IMG/VR virus record: IMGVR_UViG_3300035698_024544
Span: 1-48,097 of that record
Source: a virus
Direction: 5' to 3' (one strand)
Length of the DNA: 48,097 nucleotides
The number at the start of each line of letters is the position of its first letter. The first letter of the stretch is position 1. The position numbers and the translations under genes are program-made. Below the pieces are notes generated by a model. The model was not told the origin of the DNA, did not search any database, and worked only from the letters and a program-made list of their open reading frames with translations. This document shows, piece after piece, positions 1-6,146 of the stretch.

Positions 1-287
1 CAGGAAGAAAGCTGTTCAGCCTCGGAGTGCGCCCTGTCCATCCACTGGTGTTCGGGTTTTACCTCTTCAACCCTCTTAAGGTCACTATATGAATATAACC
101 GTCCGTGAACCTCCCGCACAAAGTCTTCGAAAGCCGGTGATTTTTTCTCGCCATCCTGGACAACCTGTCTTGTGGGCTCTGACTGATCCATGTGATCAGC
201 GAATAACATTTTGCTCCACTTCGGAGCCTTGTAAACGCAAGGATCCTTTTCCCCAAAGTACCATGCCGGTTTTTTGTCACTTGGCAT
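1..287 (-). CDS. Partial gene next to MoxR ATPase, possible VWA-domain partner
   Basis: The frame starts at ATG 287 and stays open to the left edge (95 codons visible), so the C-terminus is missing. The SD AAGGAGG lies 8-9 nt upstream, and the MoxR stop is only 15 nt away, so the two are co-transcribed. The visible N-terminus begins MPSDKKPAWYFGEKDP and contains FVREVHGRLYSYSDLKRVEE. No catalytic or metal-binding motif is visible yet. MoxR/RavA ATPases are typically followed by a von Willebrand A (ViaA/CoxE-like) protein with a helical N-terminus. The VWA call therefore rests on gene order; that a gene is present is well supported by frame and SD. Confidence 0.7.
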   Translation of the reverse strand, partial: MPSDKKPAWYFGEKDPCVYKAPKWSKMLFADHMDQSEPTRQVVQDGEKKSPAFEDFVREVHGRLYSYSDLKRVEEVKPEHQWMDRAHSEAEQLSS

Positions 288-302
288 ATTCACATCCTCC
301 TT

Positions 303-1664
303 CTATTCATCTTCAGGGTCATAATCCTCAAGCGCAGCTGACAAGGTGTCGCCGGTGAAAGGCTCCAGGCCTGCGCTATCCATTACAAGGTTTGCCGTCC
401 TTCGGTACTGATCGGACATGGCAAGCGCAACCCGCTTGACCCGGGCGTTAGTGCGATTCTGATCCAGGTCCAAGATCCGCTTGGCCATCTTTTTGATTTC
501 CTGATTTACGCCAGCCAAGGCAGCGGAGTACGCGCCTGGATCATCTTCACGATTAGGAAGCTCCTCAACCATTTGAACCGCTGCATCCAGGATCTCTTGA
601 GCCTGCCCTCCGGTTGGATTTGCTACACTTGAAACGACCCGATCGATCACGGGTATCTGCTTCGGATCCTTCCAGATCATGGAAGGCAAACAGTCAACCA
701 CCGTGTCGTCTGTGACCTCCTCCTCACCCCGGATAAACGCCATAACCGGAAGCGCTTTCTTGAACACGATCCTTCGACGACGATCTGAGATCGTAACGCC
801 CGACTGGTTGAGCCTTTCTTCAATGTCCAGGAGCAAGTTCCGGGCATTCATGCTGATCGGCGTTTTCAAGGCCTCCTGTTCAATCATGATTATTTCTACC
901 AGCGACATTTTCTCGCTTGCAGGCTGTCCTAAGCCATCCTCAAAAGCGATCCGCGAACGGCCACCACGAGTAGAGGCGTAATCGACCCAAAAGCGCATGA
1001 CGAACCGGTCATCGAGAGCGGCAAGCTCCGGACCTTCCGGAATCTCGTTGGAGGCGCCGACCGCCATTCGCAGCGGAGTCCTGTACCGTTCCGCATCATC
1101 ATCGAAGTCGCGCTCGTTAAGGATCGTAAGCATCGCGGTCAGGATGGAGCTGTTCGCTTTCCAGATCTCGTCGAGGAAGGCCACCTCCGCTTGCGGCATC
1201 CTTTTTTCGGAAACGCGGGTGAAGCGCCCTTTCAGCATTTGATCCGGTCGGTGCGGTCCGAAAATCTCCTCCGGGACAGTGAACCGCGTAAGCAGGTAGC
1301 GGAAGTAAGTCCCGTCGCCACAAGCGTCGCAGACCCGTTCCGCCAACAGGCTTTTCGCCGTTCCAGGCGGTCCCAGGAGAAGGACGTTTTCACGGGCGAT
1401 GTAAGAACCGAATAGGGCAAGGATGATTTCTTCCCGCTCAACGAAGTTACTCGTCAGTTCCTTGATGATGCGATCGAGCTTCAATCGCGCTTCCTTTAAA
1501 GCCGTAGCCCTGGCCCTGGAAGTCATCGCAGCGATCTCCGCCTCGATGTCGGGCGTCGGGTCATAGATACCGCAAAGAGGAATCTTCGGGTTTTTGGTTG
1601 CCGGGGTCTTGAGCTGGATAGGCTCGACTTTTTTCTTCTTGATGGTTGGCTTCGGGTTCGGCAT
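303..1664 (-). CDS. MoxR/RavA-like AAA+ ATPase
   Basis: A 453-aa AAA+ ATPase. Visible motifs are Walker A GPPGTAKS at about residues 98-105, Walker B VAFLDE at 161-166, a sensor-1 segment ASNEIP near 204-209, and an arginine-finger segment DDRFVMRF at 218-225. The phrase LTRFTVPEEIFGP is typical of RavA-type MoxR proteins. The first 40 residues are Lys/Pro-rich and look disordered; the C-terminal 150 residues are helical. MoxR proteins usually act as chaperones with a VWA partner, here probably the next gene. The ATG at 1664 follows AAAAAGGGAA, a modest SD. It lies with its neighbours on the mRNA downstream of the last ribozyme of the array. The target is unknown. Confidence 0.92.
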   Translation of the reverse strand: MPNPKPTIKKKKVEPIQLKTPATKNPKIPLCGIYDPTPDIEAEIAAMTSRARATALKEARLKLDRIIKELTSNFVEREEIILALFGSYIARENVLLLGPPGTAKSLLAERVCDACGDGTYFRYLLTRFTVPEEIFGPHRPDQMLKGRFTRVSEKRMPQAEVAFLDEIWKANSSILTAMLTILNERDFDDDAERYRTPLRMAVGASNEIPEGPELAALDDRFVMRFWVDYASTRGGRSRIAFEDGLGQPASEKMSLVEIIMIEQEALKTPISMNARNLLLDIEERLNQSGVTISDRRRRIVFKKALPVMAFIRGEEEVTDDTVVDCLPSMIWKDPKQIPVIDRVVSSVANPTGGQAQEILDAAVQMVEELPNREDDPGAYSAALAGVNQEIKKMAKRILDLDQNRTNARVKRVALAMSDQYRRTANLVMDSAGLEPFTGDTLSAALEDYDPEDE

Positions 1665-1727
1665 AGCAGTATTCCCTTTTTTATTTATTCAATTTCCGGT
1701 TTTGGCATGGGTTTGAAAGAAGCTCGC

Positions 1728-2666
1728 TTACGCGGCGATCAGGGACCGAAGGTGTTCCTCCGCGTCCTTCATGCCCTTCATCAGGTTTGTTTTCGTGATT
1801 CCCAGGATGTCAGCGTACATCTCCACTTTCTTACGAAGGGCGTTGATCTGAGTGACTTTCCTGTCCAGCGCTGCCCCACGGGTATCTTTGGAATATTCAC
1901 CAAGCTCCTCTTGGATATATTGCAATTCCTGCGTCAGGTTTCCTTGAGCGGACCGGACGAGAGTTGCAGTGGATTGAATCGTTCCGTACAGGTTCAGGAT
2001 ACCGACCTGATTGTCCCCGACAGCAGGCTCCTCAACAACCGCAGCCAAAGCGGTGAGATCGTTTCGGTAAGCTGCAGGCACGAAGTACACTCCTCCTCGC
2101 TCCCTGATTGCGATCGCGTTGAAATAGATCATCGACTGACGAAGCAGGTGGAGGATGTCTTGTCGGAACAGGTAATCCGTGGCCTCCGTGAAACCCGCGA
2201 TCACCTCCTGGGAAACTGCGTGGCTTACTTCCGAGCGGACCGTTCCAGCTACCTTCTCGAAAACGATCCTGTCAACAGTCGCATGTTCCAAAACCCGACC
2301 CGTCAGCGCCTGACCGGTCGCGGTCGCATTGTCCACCTTGTCCTCCTCCACGACTGCCCAGATATTCTTCGTATCGTTCCCTTCGATTTTCCGGAGCAGG
2401 AAAGCCTCGCTGTTCCCCGCCTTGCGGTTGATTCGGCCTTGCTTGTTGCAGTACGCTTTCCCGCGATCCAGGCCTCTTGTGAACGCCATCGACGCGGTTA
2501 CTTCTCTTGGAAAGACAACCTCAGAAAGCGAATGCTTCTGGAACAGGGCGCGAAGGGCGTCTCGCCCGATCCTCACCTTGGAAACCGACCAGAAAATCTC
2601 GTCGCCCAGGTGTCCAGCCTTCTTGGTCTGTGCTTCTTGTAATTTCTTCATGTTCTGCTTGCTCAT
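1728..2666 (-). CDS. Conserved phage protein beside MoxR (DUF6744-like)
   Basis: A 312-aa protein without recognisable catalytic motifs. It is mixed alpha/beta with a helical C-terminus (about residues 230-312) rich in Gln, Glu and Lys that may form a coiled coil. From memory it resembles a phage family (DUF6744) that sits beside MoxR-type ATPases, so a role with the AAA+/VWA pair is plausible; this was not checked. Start ATG 2666 is chosen over upstream in-frame starts because AAGGAGG lies just upstream and because those starts would lie inside the hammerhead ribozyme of its leader. The next gene begins 63 nt after its stop. Confidence 0.75.
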   Translation of the reverse strand: MSKQNMKKLQEAQTKKAGHLGDEIFWSVSKVRIGRDALRALFQKHSLSEVVFPREVTASMAFTRGLDRGKAYCNKQGRINRKAGNSEAFLLRKIEGNDTKNIWAVVEEDKVDNATATGQALTGRVLEHATVDRIVFEKVAGTVRSEVSHAVSQEVIAGFTEATDYLFRQDILHLLRQSMIYFNAIAIRERGGVYFVPAAYRNDLTALAAVVEEPAVGDNQVGILNLYGTIQSTATLVRSAQGNLTQELQYIQEELGEYSKDTRGAALDRKVTQINALRKKVEMYADILGITKTNLMKGMKDAEEHLRSLIAA

Positions 2667-2695
2667 TAGGTTCCTCCTTGAAAGATTTGAATATT

Positions 2696-2774
2696 GGCTT
2701 GCCATCGTCAGGTACATGGGAGCCACCCACACACGACAAGGAATGCGAATATATCACATCCCTTGTTTCGGCAA
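2696..2774 (-). ncRNA. Type II hammerhead ribozyme HH5
   Basis: On the minus strand the order is: stem II 3' arm TTGCC (2774-2770), core GAAA (2769-2766), stem III of 12 pairs including A15.1-U16.1 with loop ATATATT, cleavage triplet GTC (predicted cut between 2735 and 2734), stem I of 9 pairs closing loop TGGCT, core CTGACGA (2711-2705), then T and stem II 5' arm GGCAA. The variable seventh core position is C here and T in the other copies. GGCT in loop I can pair with AGCC just after stem II. SD and start codon of the 1728-2666 gene follow within about 30 nt. Confidence 0.9.
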
Positions 2775-2947
2775 AAACGGGACATCCATCCAGGGCACGA
2801 CGAAGGAGGACATATGCCCTTCCCCATAATGGTTTTGGCAGACCTGGGGACAAGGGATGGACATCCCTATCATCCGCTCGCATTCGAGCGTTTTCTACTC
2901 GCTAAAAGGGCTTACCGTCATCAGGGTAACGGTGGCCGACCGCTACC
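2735..2947 (-). ncRNA. Predicted 213-nt RNA released between ribozymes HH4 and HH5
   Basis: The span between the predicted cut sites of HH4 (2948/2947) and HH5 (2735/2734). No minus-strand ORF with an SD is present in it. It contains short hairpins: CGCTCG-AATG-CGAGCG near 2890, and GGGATG-TC-CATCCC near 2862. It also carries CCTCCTT (complement of 2803-2809), which complements the AAGGAGG SD shared by genes of this operon. If both ribozymes cut, the RNA would have a 5'-hydroxyl and a 2',3'-cyclic phosphate. Release, stability and any function are inference. Confidence 0.4.
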
Positions 2948-2978
2948 GACGGGGACCGCTCAGTCCCCGTTTCGGCAA
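2908..2978 (-). ncRNA. Type II hammerhead ribozyme HH4
   Basis: Minus-strand order: TTGCC (2978-2974), GAAA (2973-2970), an 8-pair stem III ACGGGGAC/GTCCCCGT with loop TGAGCG, GTC with predicted cut between 2948 and 2947, stem I of 9 pairs (GGTAGCGGT/ACCGTTACC) with loop CGGCC, CTGATGA (2924-2918), C, and GGTAA pairing to TTGCC. GGC of loop I can pair with GCC after stem II. The stem sequences are almost all different from HH3, but the helices are kept. Unlike the other copies it follows a gene (stop at 2996) and is not directly followed by an SD and start codon. Confidence 0.88.
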
Positions 2979-2995
2979 GGCGCAGTGAAAGGGCT

Positions 2996-3937
2996 TTACT
3001 CCTCGTCGGTTTTGCCCTCTCGAAGCGCATCAAACGTTTTGGCAAGCTTCGGCGCGGAGTTCCGGACAGTCGCGCCTCTGGACGTTTTGCAACCTATGGT
3101 ATACTTGCTATACCGCTTTCTGTCGTAGGTGAAATCGGACGCGAAATCCGCTGTACTGATTTTGCCGCCTCCCTTAAGTATCCCGCCGATGATACTTGTA
3201 GAAATAATATCTTCGGCTTTCGCAGTCCCTTTCCCTCCGCTCCAGGCTTCGTACTGAACGACAAGCCCTGCTCCCTCGATTTTATACGCAGTCGCCAGGG
3301 CTACCTCGATAGTGTTCTCTCCGCAGGCGACAAAGAAACACGTACCAAGAGCCGGAACAGGTTCCTTCGAAGTCCAGAGCTCAAGCAGGGCATCGGGTTT
3401 TTGGCCAGCCCAGCCAGCATCGGCGATCGATGCCGCAGCCCTTACCGATTTTAAAACCAGTCGCTCGCCCTGGCTCCGTCCTGCTGTCCCCGCTCGGAAG
3501 ATCCTTCTTCTCTGTTCATCCTCCAGGGCTTTCTCCGCCTCGCCGAAAGCGCTTATCGGCTCCGGTTCCGTGGTGTCGATTTCTTCCGTCAGCGCCAAGC
3601 CCTGAACCGGTTCAAACACTACTATCGGCTCTTCGGCTTCGGTTTCGTCAGGCTTCGCAGGTTCCGCCTTTGTAGGCCTCTTTGCCTTTTCCTTGACGGG
3701 CACCTCAGGCGTTTCCTGGACAAGCTTCGCAGGCTTTTTCTTGGCGGGTTTCTTGGCGGGTTTCACGGGCGTTTCCTGGACAGGTTTCGTCGCCCGCTCA
3801 ACCTTCGCATCATCCACCTTCGCCTTCACCTTCACCCGCTTCGCCTTTGTGGCCTTCGCCCGCTTCGCGGTCGTCTTCGTCATGTCATCGGGCTTCCCAG
3901 GTTCCAAGCCCTCAATCTTTTCAGTTTTTTTCCTCAT
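2996..3937 (-). CDS. Lys/Ala/Pro-rich protein with folded C-terminal domain
   Basis: A 313-aa protein. The first 95 or so residues are a basic, low-complexity tail with repeats such as KPAKKPAKKKPAK and VQETP, like histone H1 or other nucleic-acid-binding tails. Residues 95-135 are acidic. The C-terminal half (about 150-300) looks folded, with GTCFFVACGENTIEVALAT and a Gly-rich stretch GGILKGGGK. I do not recognise the family; non-specific DNA or RNA binding by the tail is inference. ATG 3937 follows AAGGAGG. Its leader contains ribozyme HH3, and the leader plus the first codons (MRKK) duplicate those of the 4144-4416 gene. Confidence 0.75.
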   Translation of the reverse strand: MRKKTEKIEGLEPGKPDDMTKTTAKRAKATKAKRVKVKAKVDDAKVERATKPVQETPVKPAKKPAKKKPAKLVQETPEVPVKEKAKRPTKAEPAKPDETEAEEPIVVFEPVQGLALTEEIDTTEPEPISAFGEAEKALEDEQRRRIFRAGTAGRSQGERLVLKSVRAAASIADAGWAGQKPDALLELWTSKEPVPALGTCFFVACGENTIEVALATAYKIEGAGLVVQYEAWSGGKGTAKAEDIISTSIIGGILKGGGKISTADFASDFTYDRKRYSKYTIGCKTSRGATVRNSAPKLAKTFDALREGKTDEE

Positions 3938-4008
3938 AACATTCCTCCTTGTGAATTATCAAACGGCTTGCCATCATCAGCGATTCGGGAGCCACCCGAA
4001 ACGGACGC
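3933..4008 (-). repeat. Duplicated leader, copy A
   Basis: About 76 bp matching 4412-4487 with one mismatch seen by eye (c versus t at 3964/4443). It covers the first codons, SD, spacer, stem II 5' arm, core, stem I and cut site of the hammerhead leader. Identity ends at stem III, which differs in sequence and loop. This points to recent duplication or recombination of a gene-start cassette. Confidence 0.9.
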
Positions 4009-4038
4009 ATCAGCCCAAAGACTGATGCGTTTCGGCAA
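3965..4038 (-). ncRNA. Type II hammerhead ribozyme HH3
   Basis: Minus-strand order: TTGCC (4038-4034), GAAA (4033-4030), stem III ACGCATCAG/CTGATGCGT with loop TCTTTGGG, GTC with predicted cut between 4004 and 4003, stem I of 9 positions with one T-T mismatch closing loop TGGCT, CTGATGA (near 3980-3974), T, and GGCAA pairing with TTGCC. GGCT in the loop can pair with AGCC after stem II. It lies about 25 nt upstream of the ATG of the 2996-3937 gene, just before its SD. Confidence 0.92.
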
Positions 4039-4143
4039 TGCTTGATCAGCGTGAGTGAAGTGACTTTTTACATCATAGATTGTGAGGGTAAAAGATTAGA
4101 ATATTTGAAGGTGCATGACACGCCAACCAAGCTCGCAAACTGT

Positions 4144-4416
4144 TCAACTTTTCAGAATCCCTCGGCCACAAACCTTTTTCAGGCCTCCGCCAAAAACCTT
4201 TGTAAGGCTGGAGCCCTGGACCCGGACCGGGTTTTCCCCGACTTTTTCAATTTCTCCCTTGGCTATCCGACGACGGATGGTCCGCTCAGCCTTGCCCGTC
4301 GCGATTACCGCGTCGGCAACAGTGTAGACACGCTTGCTTCGCCTCTGCTGGGCGACCATCCAATTGTTAGTTTTGGATTTCTTCCTGGCTTCGCCAGCGT
4401 TTCCCTTTTTTCTCAT
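4144..4416 (-). CDS. Small helix-turn-helix-like DNA-binding protein
   Basis: A 90-aa basic protein. Residues about 30-60 (VYTVADAVIATGKAERTIRR then RIAKGEIEKVG) read as a helix-turn-helix of the MerR or excisionase type. A regulatory role in this operon is inference. ATG 4416 follows AAGGAGG with good spacing. Its leader carries ribozyme HH2 and is almost identical to the leader of the next gene. The stop (TGA) is about 105 nt from the next ribozyme, HH3. Confidence 0.75.
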   Translation of the reverse strand: MRKKGNAGEARKKSKTNNWMVAQQRRSKRVYTVADAVIATGKAERTIRRRIAKGEIEKVGENPVRVQGSSLTKVFGGGLKKVCGRGILKS

Positions 4417-4487
4417 AACATTCCTCCTTGTGAATTATCAAATGGCTTGCCATCATCAGCGATTCGGGAGCCACCCGAAACGGACGC
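4412..4487 (-). repeat. Duplicated leader, copy B
   Basis: Partner of 3933-4008. It includes the start of the 4144-4416 gene, its SD and the 3' half of ribozyme HH2. Stem III, outside the repeat, has diverged from copy A but still folds. Confidence 0.9.
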
Positions 4488-4525
4488 CAGGGCAAAACTC
4501 ACGTTTTACCCCAGCGTTTCGGCTA
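4444..4525 (-). ncRNA. Type II hammerhead ribozyme HH2
   Basis: Minus-strand order: TAGCC (4525-4521), GAAA (4520-4517), a 15-pair stem III closed by the GNRA tetraloop GTGA, GTC with predicted cut between 4483 and 4482, stem I with one T-T mismatch and loop TGGCT, CTGATGA, T, GGCAA. Stem II has three GC pairs, then an A-A mismatch and an A-T pair. GGCT of loop I can pair with AGCC after stem II. The SD and ATG of the helix-turn-helix gene follow directly. Confidence 0.92.
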
Positions 4526-4526
4526 T

Positions 4527-5039
4527 TTAGCAGGGAGCCAAACCGAAGAAGTAAAACACCTTTTTGCTTGCATCTTTCACGCTGTAAAACTTTCGCACCA
4601 CATCCGCCTTGTCCCCGGTCACTTCCACGCATCCGCATTCGTATTTCTTAAATTCACCTAATGTTATCAACGCCGAAGCCATCGTTTCGAGGTCATCCTC
4701 CTTCAGGCTTCGCTTTTCGGCCTCCAGGGTCGCCTTGTCTTCCTTAACATCGCGAAGCCTGCGAGTCGCCGTCCCCAGAGCCGGTCCCTTCAATCTTTCC
4801 TGGAACATTGACAACGTTTGAACATTCCGTTCACAGAATCCTATCGCCACCTCTACGTTTTTGCAGATTGTCTCAAAAGACATAGTCGAATATCGAAATC
4901 CTCTTGTACTGTCAATCTCTCCACTGTATCCATCAGCTCCCCCGTTAAAGAATTTGCTCTGAGCCTCACTCCAGGCGTGAGCGTAAGCTGATTCTGCATC
5001 TTTTCCGAAAGCGTACTGCGTGAATTTCCGTGCTCCCAT
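4527..5039 (-). CDS. Uncharacterised 170-aa protein, first gene of the ribozyme operon
   Basis: A 170-aa protein of unknown function. The N-terminal part is mixed and includes GYSGEIDSTRGFRYSTMSFE; the middle (about residues 75-120) is charged and helical; a CGC motif lies near residue 137. ATG 5039 is chosen over upstream in-frame ATGs because AAGGAGA lies 7 nt before it, and the longer reading would run through the hammerhead ribozyme in the leader. Its stop (TAA) is directly followed by ribozyme HH2, so cleavage would give a single-gene mRNA of about 620 nt. Confidence 0.72.
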   Translation of the reverse strand: MGARKFTQYAFGKDAESAYAHAWSEAQSKFFNGGADGYSGEIDSTRGFRYSTMSFETICKNVEVAIGFCERNVQTLSMFQERLKGPALGTATRRLRDVKEDKATLEAEKRSLKEDDLETMASALITLGEFKKYECGCVEVTGDKADVVRKFYSVKDASKKVFYFFGLAPC

Positions 5040-5062
5040 AATTGTCTCCTTCGTATGTTTGT

Positions 5063-5141
5063 GACCTGCCATCATCAGGCGAAAGGCGGTCAACCCTTCC
5101 ACGACCCTGACACGGCGAACCGCGTCAAGGGTTTCGGCTGG
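5063..5141 (-). ncRNA. Type II hammerhead ribozyme HH1
   Basis: The most divergent copy. Minus-strand order: CCAGCC (5141-5136), GAAA (5135-5132), a 12-pair stem III with one bulged T and a TTCG tetraloop, GTC with predicted cut between 5103 and 5102, stem I of 8 pairs (GTGGAAGG/CCTTTCGC), CTGATGA (5078-5072), T, GGC pairing with GCC. Loop I carries GACC and the segment after stem II carries GGTC, so the four-pair pseudoknot is kept with different bases from HH2, HH3 and HH5. SD and ATG of the 170-aa gene follow. Confidence 0.9.
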
Positions 5142-5286
5142 AATATTCAAAGGCATAGCGATCACCGTATAGGCACCCGAAGGATTTATGCTACCATTTT
5201 TGCCAGCGAATATTCCGTTCAAAACATATAAAAAGCAACAATCCAAGCCGAGCCAGTTTCCCGGTTCTCGACTTGTCTTATTGATT

Positions 5287-5317
5287 ATTGTAGTTTTGCG
5301 TCTATTCCGCTTGTCAA
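5287..5317 (-). promoter_or_regulatory. Candidate sigma70-type promoter for the ribozyme operon
   Basis: On the minus strand, TTGACA (5317-5312) and TACAAT (5292-5287) are separated by 19 nt, one or two more than ideal. Transcription would start near 5280, about 140 nt before ribozyme HH1. No terminator is visible between it and the operon. Confidence 0.5.
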
Positions 5318-5345
5318 ATCGTCTGTTAAAGCCTCAAGGCGTTAG

Positions 5346-5527
5346 CCCGTCCAGCCTCGTCCCAGCATCTCGATTGTCGCCGGTCCGGTTCTAATTTTCT
5401 TTGCCCACGAAGAAGGTAATACCGAAAATACCTCCGCTTCCTTCCAGGTCTTTATGTCTCACCTTTGCTTGAACTCCGTTACCCTGATTTGACCATCCCT
5501 TGTCCTGTTCTGGAAAGGCTGGACGGG
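5346..5527. repeat. Long-range inverted repeat (11 bp arms)
   Basis: CCCGTCCAGCC at 5346-5356 is perfectly complementary to GGCTGGACGGG at 5517-5527, with 160 nt between. On the minus strand the 5' arm directly follows GAAA, as in a hammerhead, but the other core elements are missing. The span overlaps the small ORF at 5391-5576. Function unknown. Confidence 0.5.
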
Positions 5528-5576
5528 TTTCGGCTCTCGTTATCGCATCGGCGGGGAAGCGTGCCAGAAATTTTAT
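5391..5576 (-). pseudogene. Protein-like small ORF lacking a standard start
   Basis: The minus-strand frame ending at TAG 5391-5393 reads like real protein for at least 60 codons (KGWSNQGNGVQAKVRHKD, then GSGGIFGITFFVGKEN at the end). It has no ATG, and its only GTG is internal with 23 codons left. A possible ATA start at 5576 has AGAGG 7 nt upstream and would give 61 aa beginning MKFLARFPADA. Reading further upstream, a TGA at 5610-5612 interrupts a frame that stays protein-like. It is either a decayed gene or a small gene with an unusual start. Function not recognised. Confidence 0.35.
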
Positions 5577-6063
5577 TGTTGCGCCTCTGGTTAGGTCGCT
5601 ATTAAGTTTTCAGGTGGGGTTGATTCTCCCGGTTTGCTTTTCACCTCTTGGGCTTGTTTTTAGGTCCCGAAAGCAGACCCCGAAAAGCGCCGAACCAAAG
5701 AACCAAAGAACATGACCCTTTATAGGCGGAGGCGCGAAAGAAGTAAAGTTAAAAGTTTATTTTTTTACTACAAACCTTTATTTCAGGTCTTTTCTCCCCA
5801 AATCTAACAAACCAATATATTTATTCAAAAGAAGAAATAGCGACAAAAACACTAGTAATTCAAGCAACTTCCGCTGGTGTTCTGCAAAAATGGCTTCGCC
5901 AGGGCGGCAAACCTGGACCCGGATAAAAAAAAGAAAAAAAACCCGTCAGCAAACAAGCCTTCCCTCTCGTTTTGAACGGAATGACATCTTTTGCCGGTTT
6001 GTCAACGTGTGAGCAGGGCTTTTCCGCTCAGATTCTAGCGGAAGAAAAACTCTTCACATACAT

Positions 6064-6081
6064 AGAACTTTCTTAAGTTCT
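6064..6081. repeat. Small inverted repeat
   Basis: AGAACTT and AAGTTCT separated by TCTT. It sits at the left edge of the hexamer repeats. Confidence 0.6.
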
Positions 6082-6091
6082 AAAAAACGTG

Positions 6092-6138
6092 AACGTTAAC
6101 GAAAACATAACCATAAACGTAAACGTTAACGTTAACGT
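6092..6138. repeat. GTTAAC/AACGT hexamer repeats
   Basis: GTTAAC occurs at 6095-6100, 6125-6130 and 6131-6136. Between about 6114 and 6138 the hexamers TAAACG, TAAACG, TTAACG, TTAACG run in tandem. This suggests a protein-binding array. Confidence 0.7.
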
Positions 6139-6146
6139 GACATACG

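Noticed and set aside
1665-1727. Ribozyme in the leader of the MoxR gene
   Set aside because: Neither CTGANGA nor a GAAA with pairing arms is present; the gap is an ordinary short AT-rich spacer.
2814-3128. Plus-strand ORF with a perfect AAGGAGG SD upstream of ATG 2814
   Set aside because: It runs antisense through ribozyme HH4 and the end of the 2996-3937 gene, its sequence is not protein-like, and no plus-strand gene or promoter is nearby. The SD-like sequence is the complement of CCTCCTT in the released RNA.
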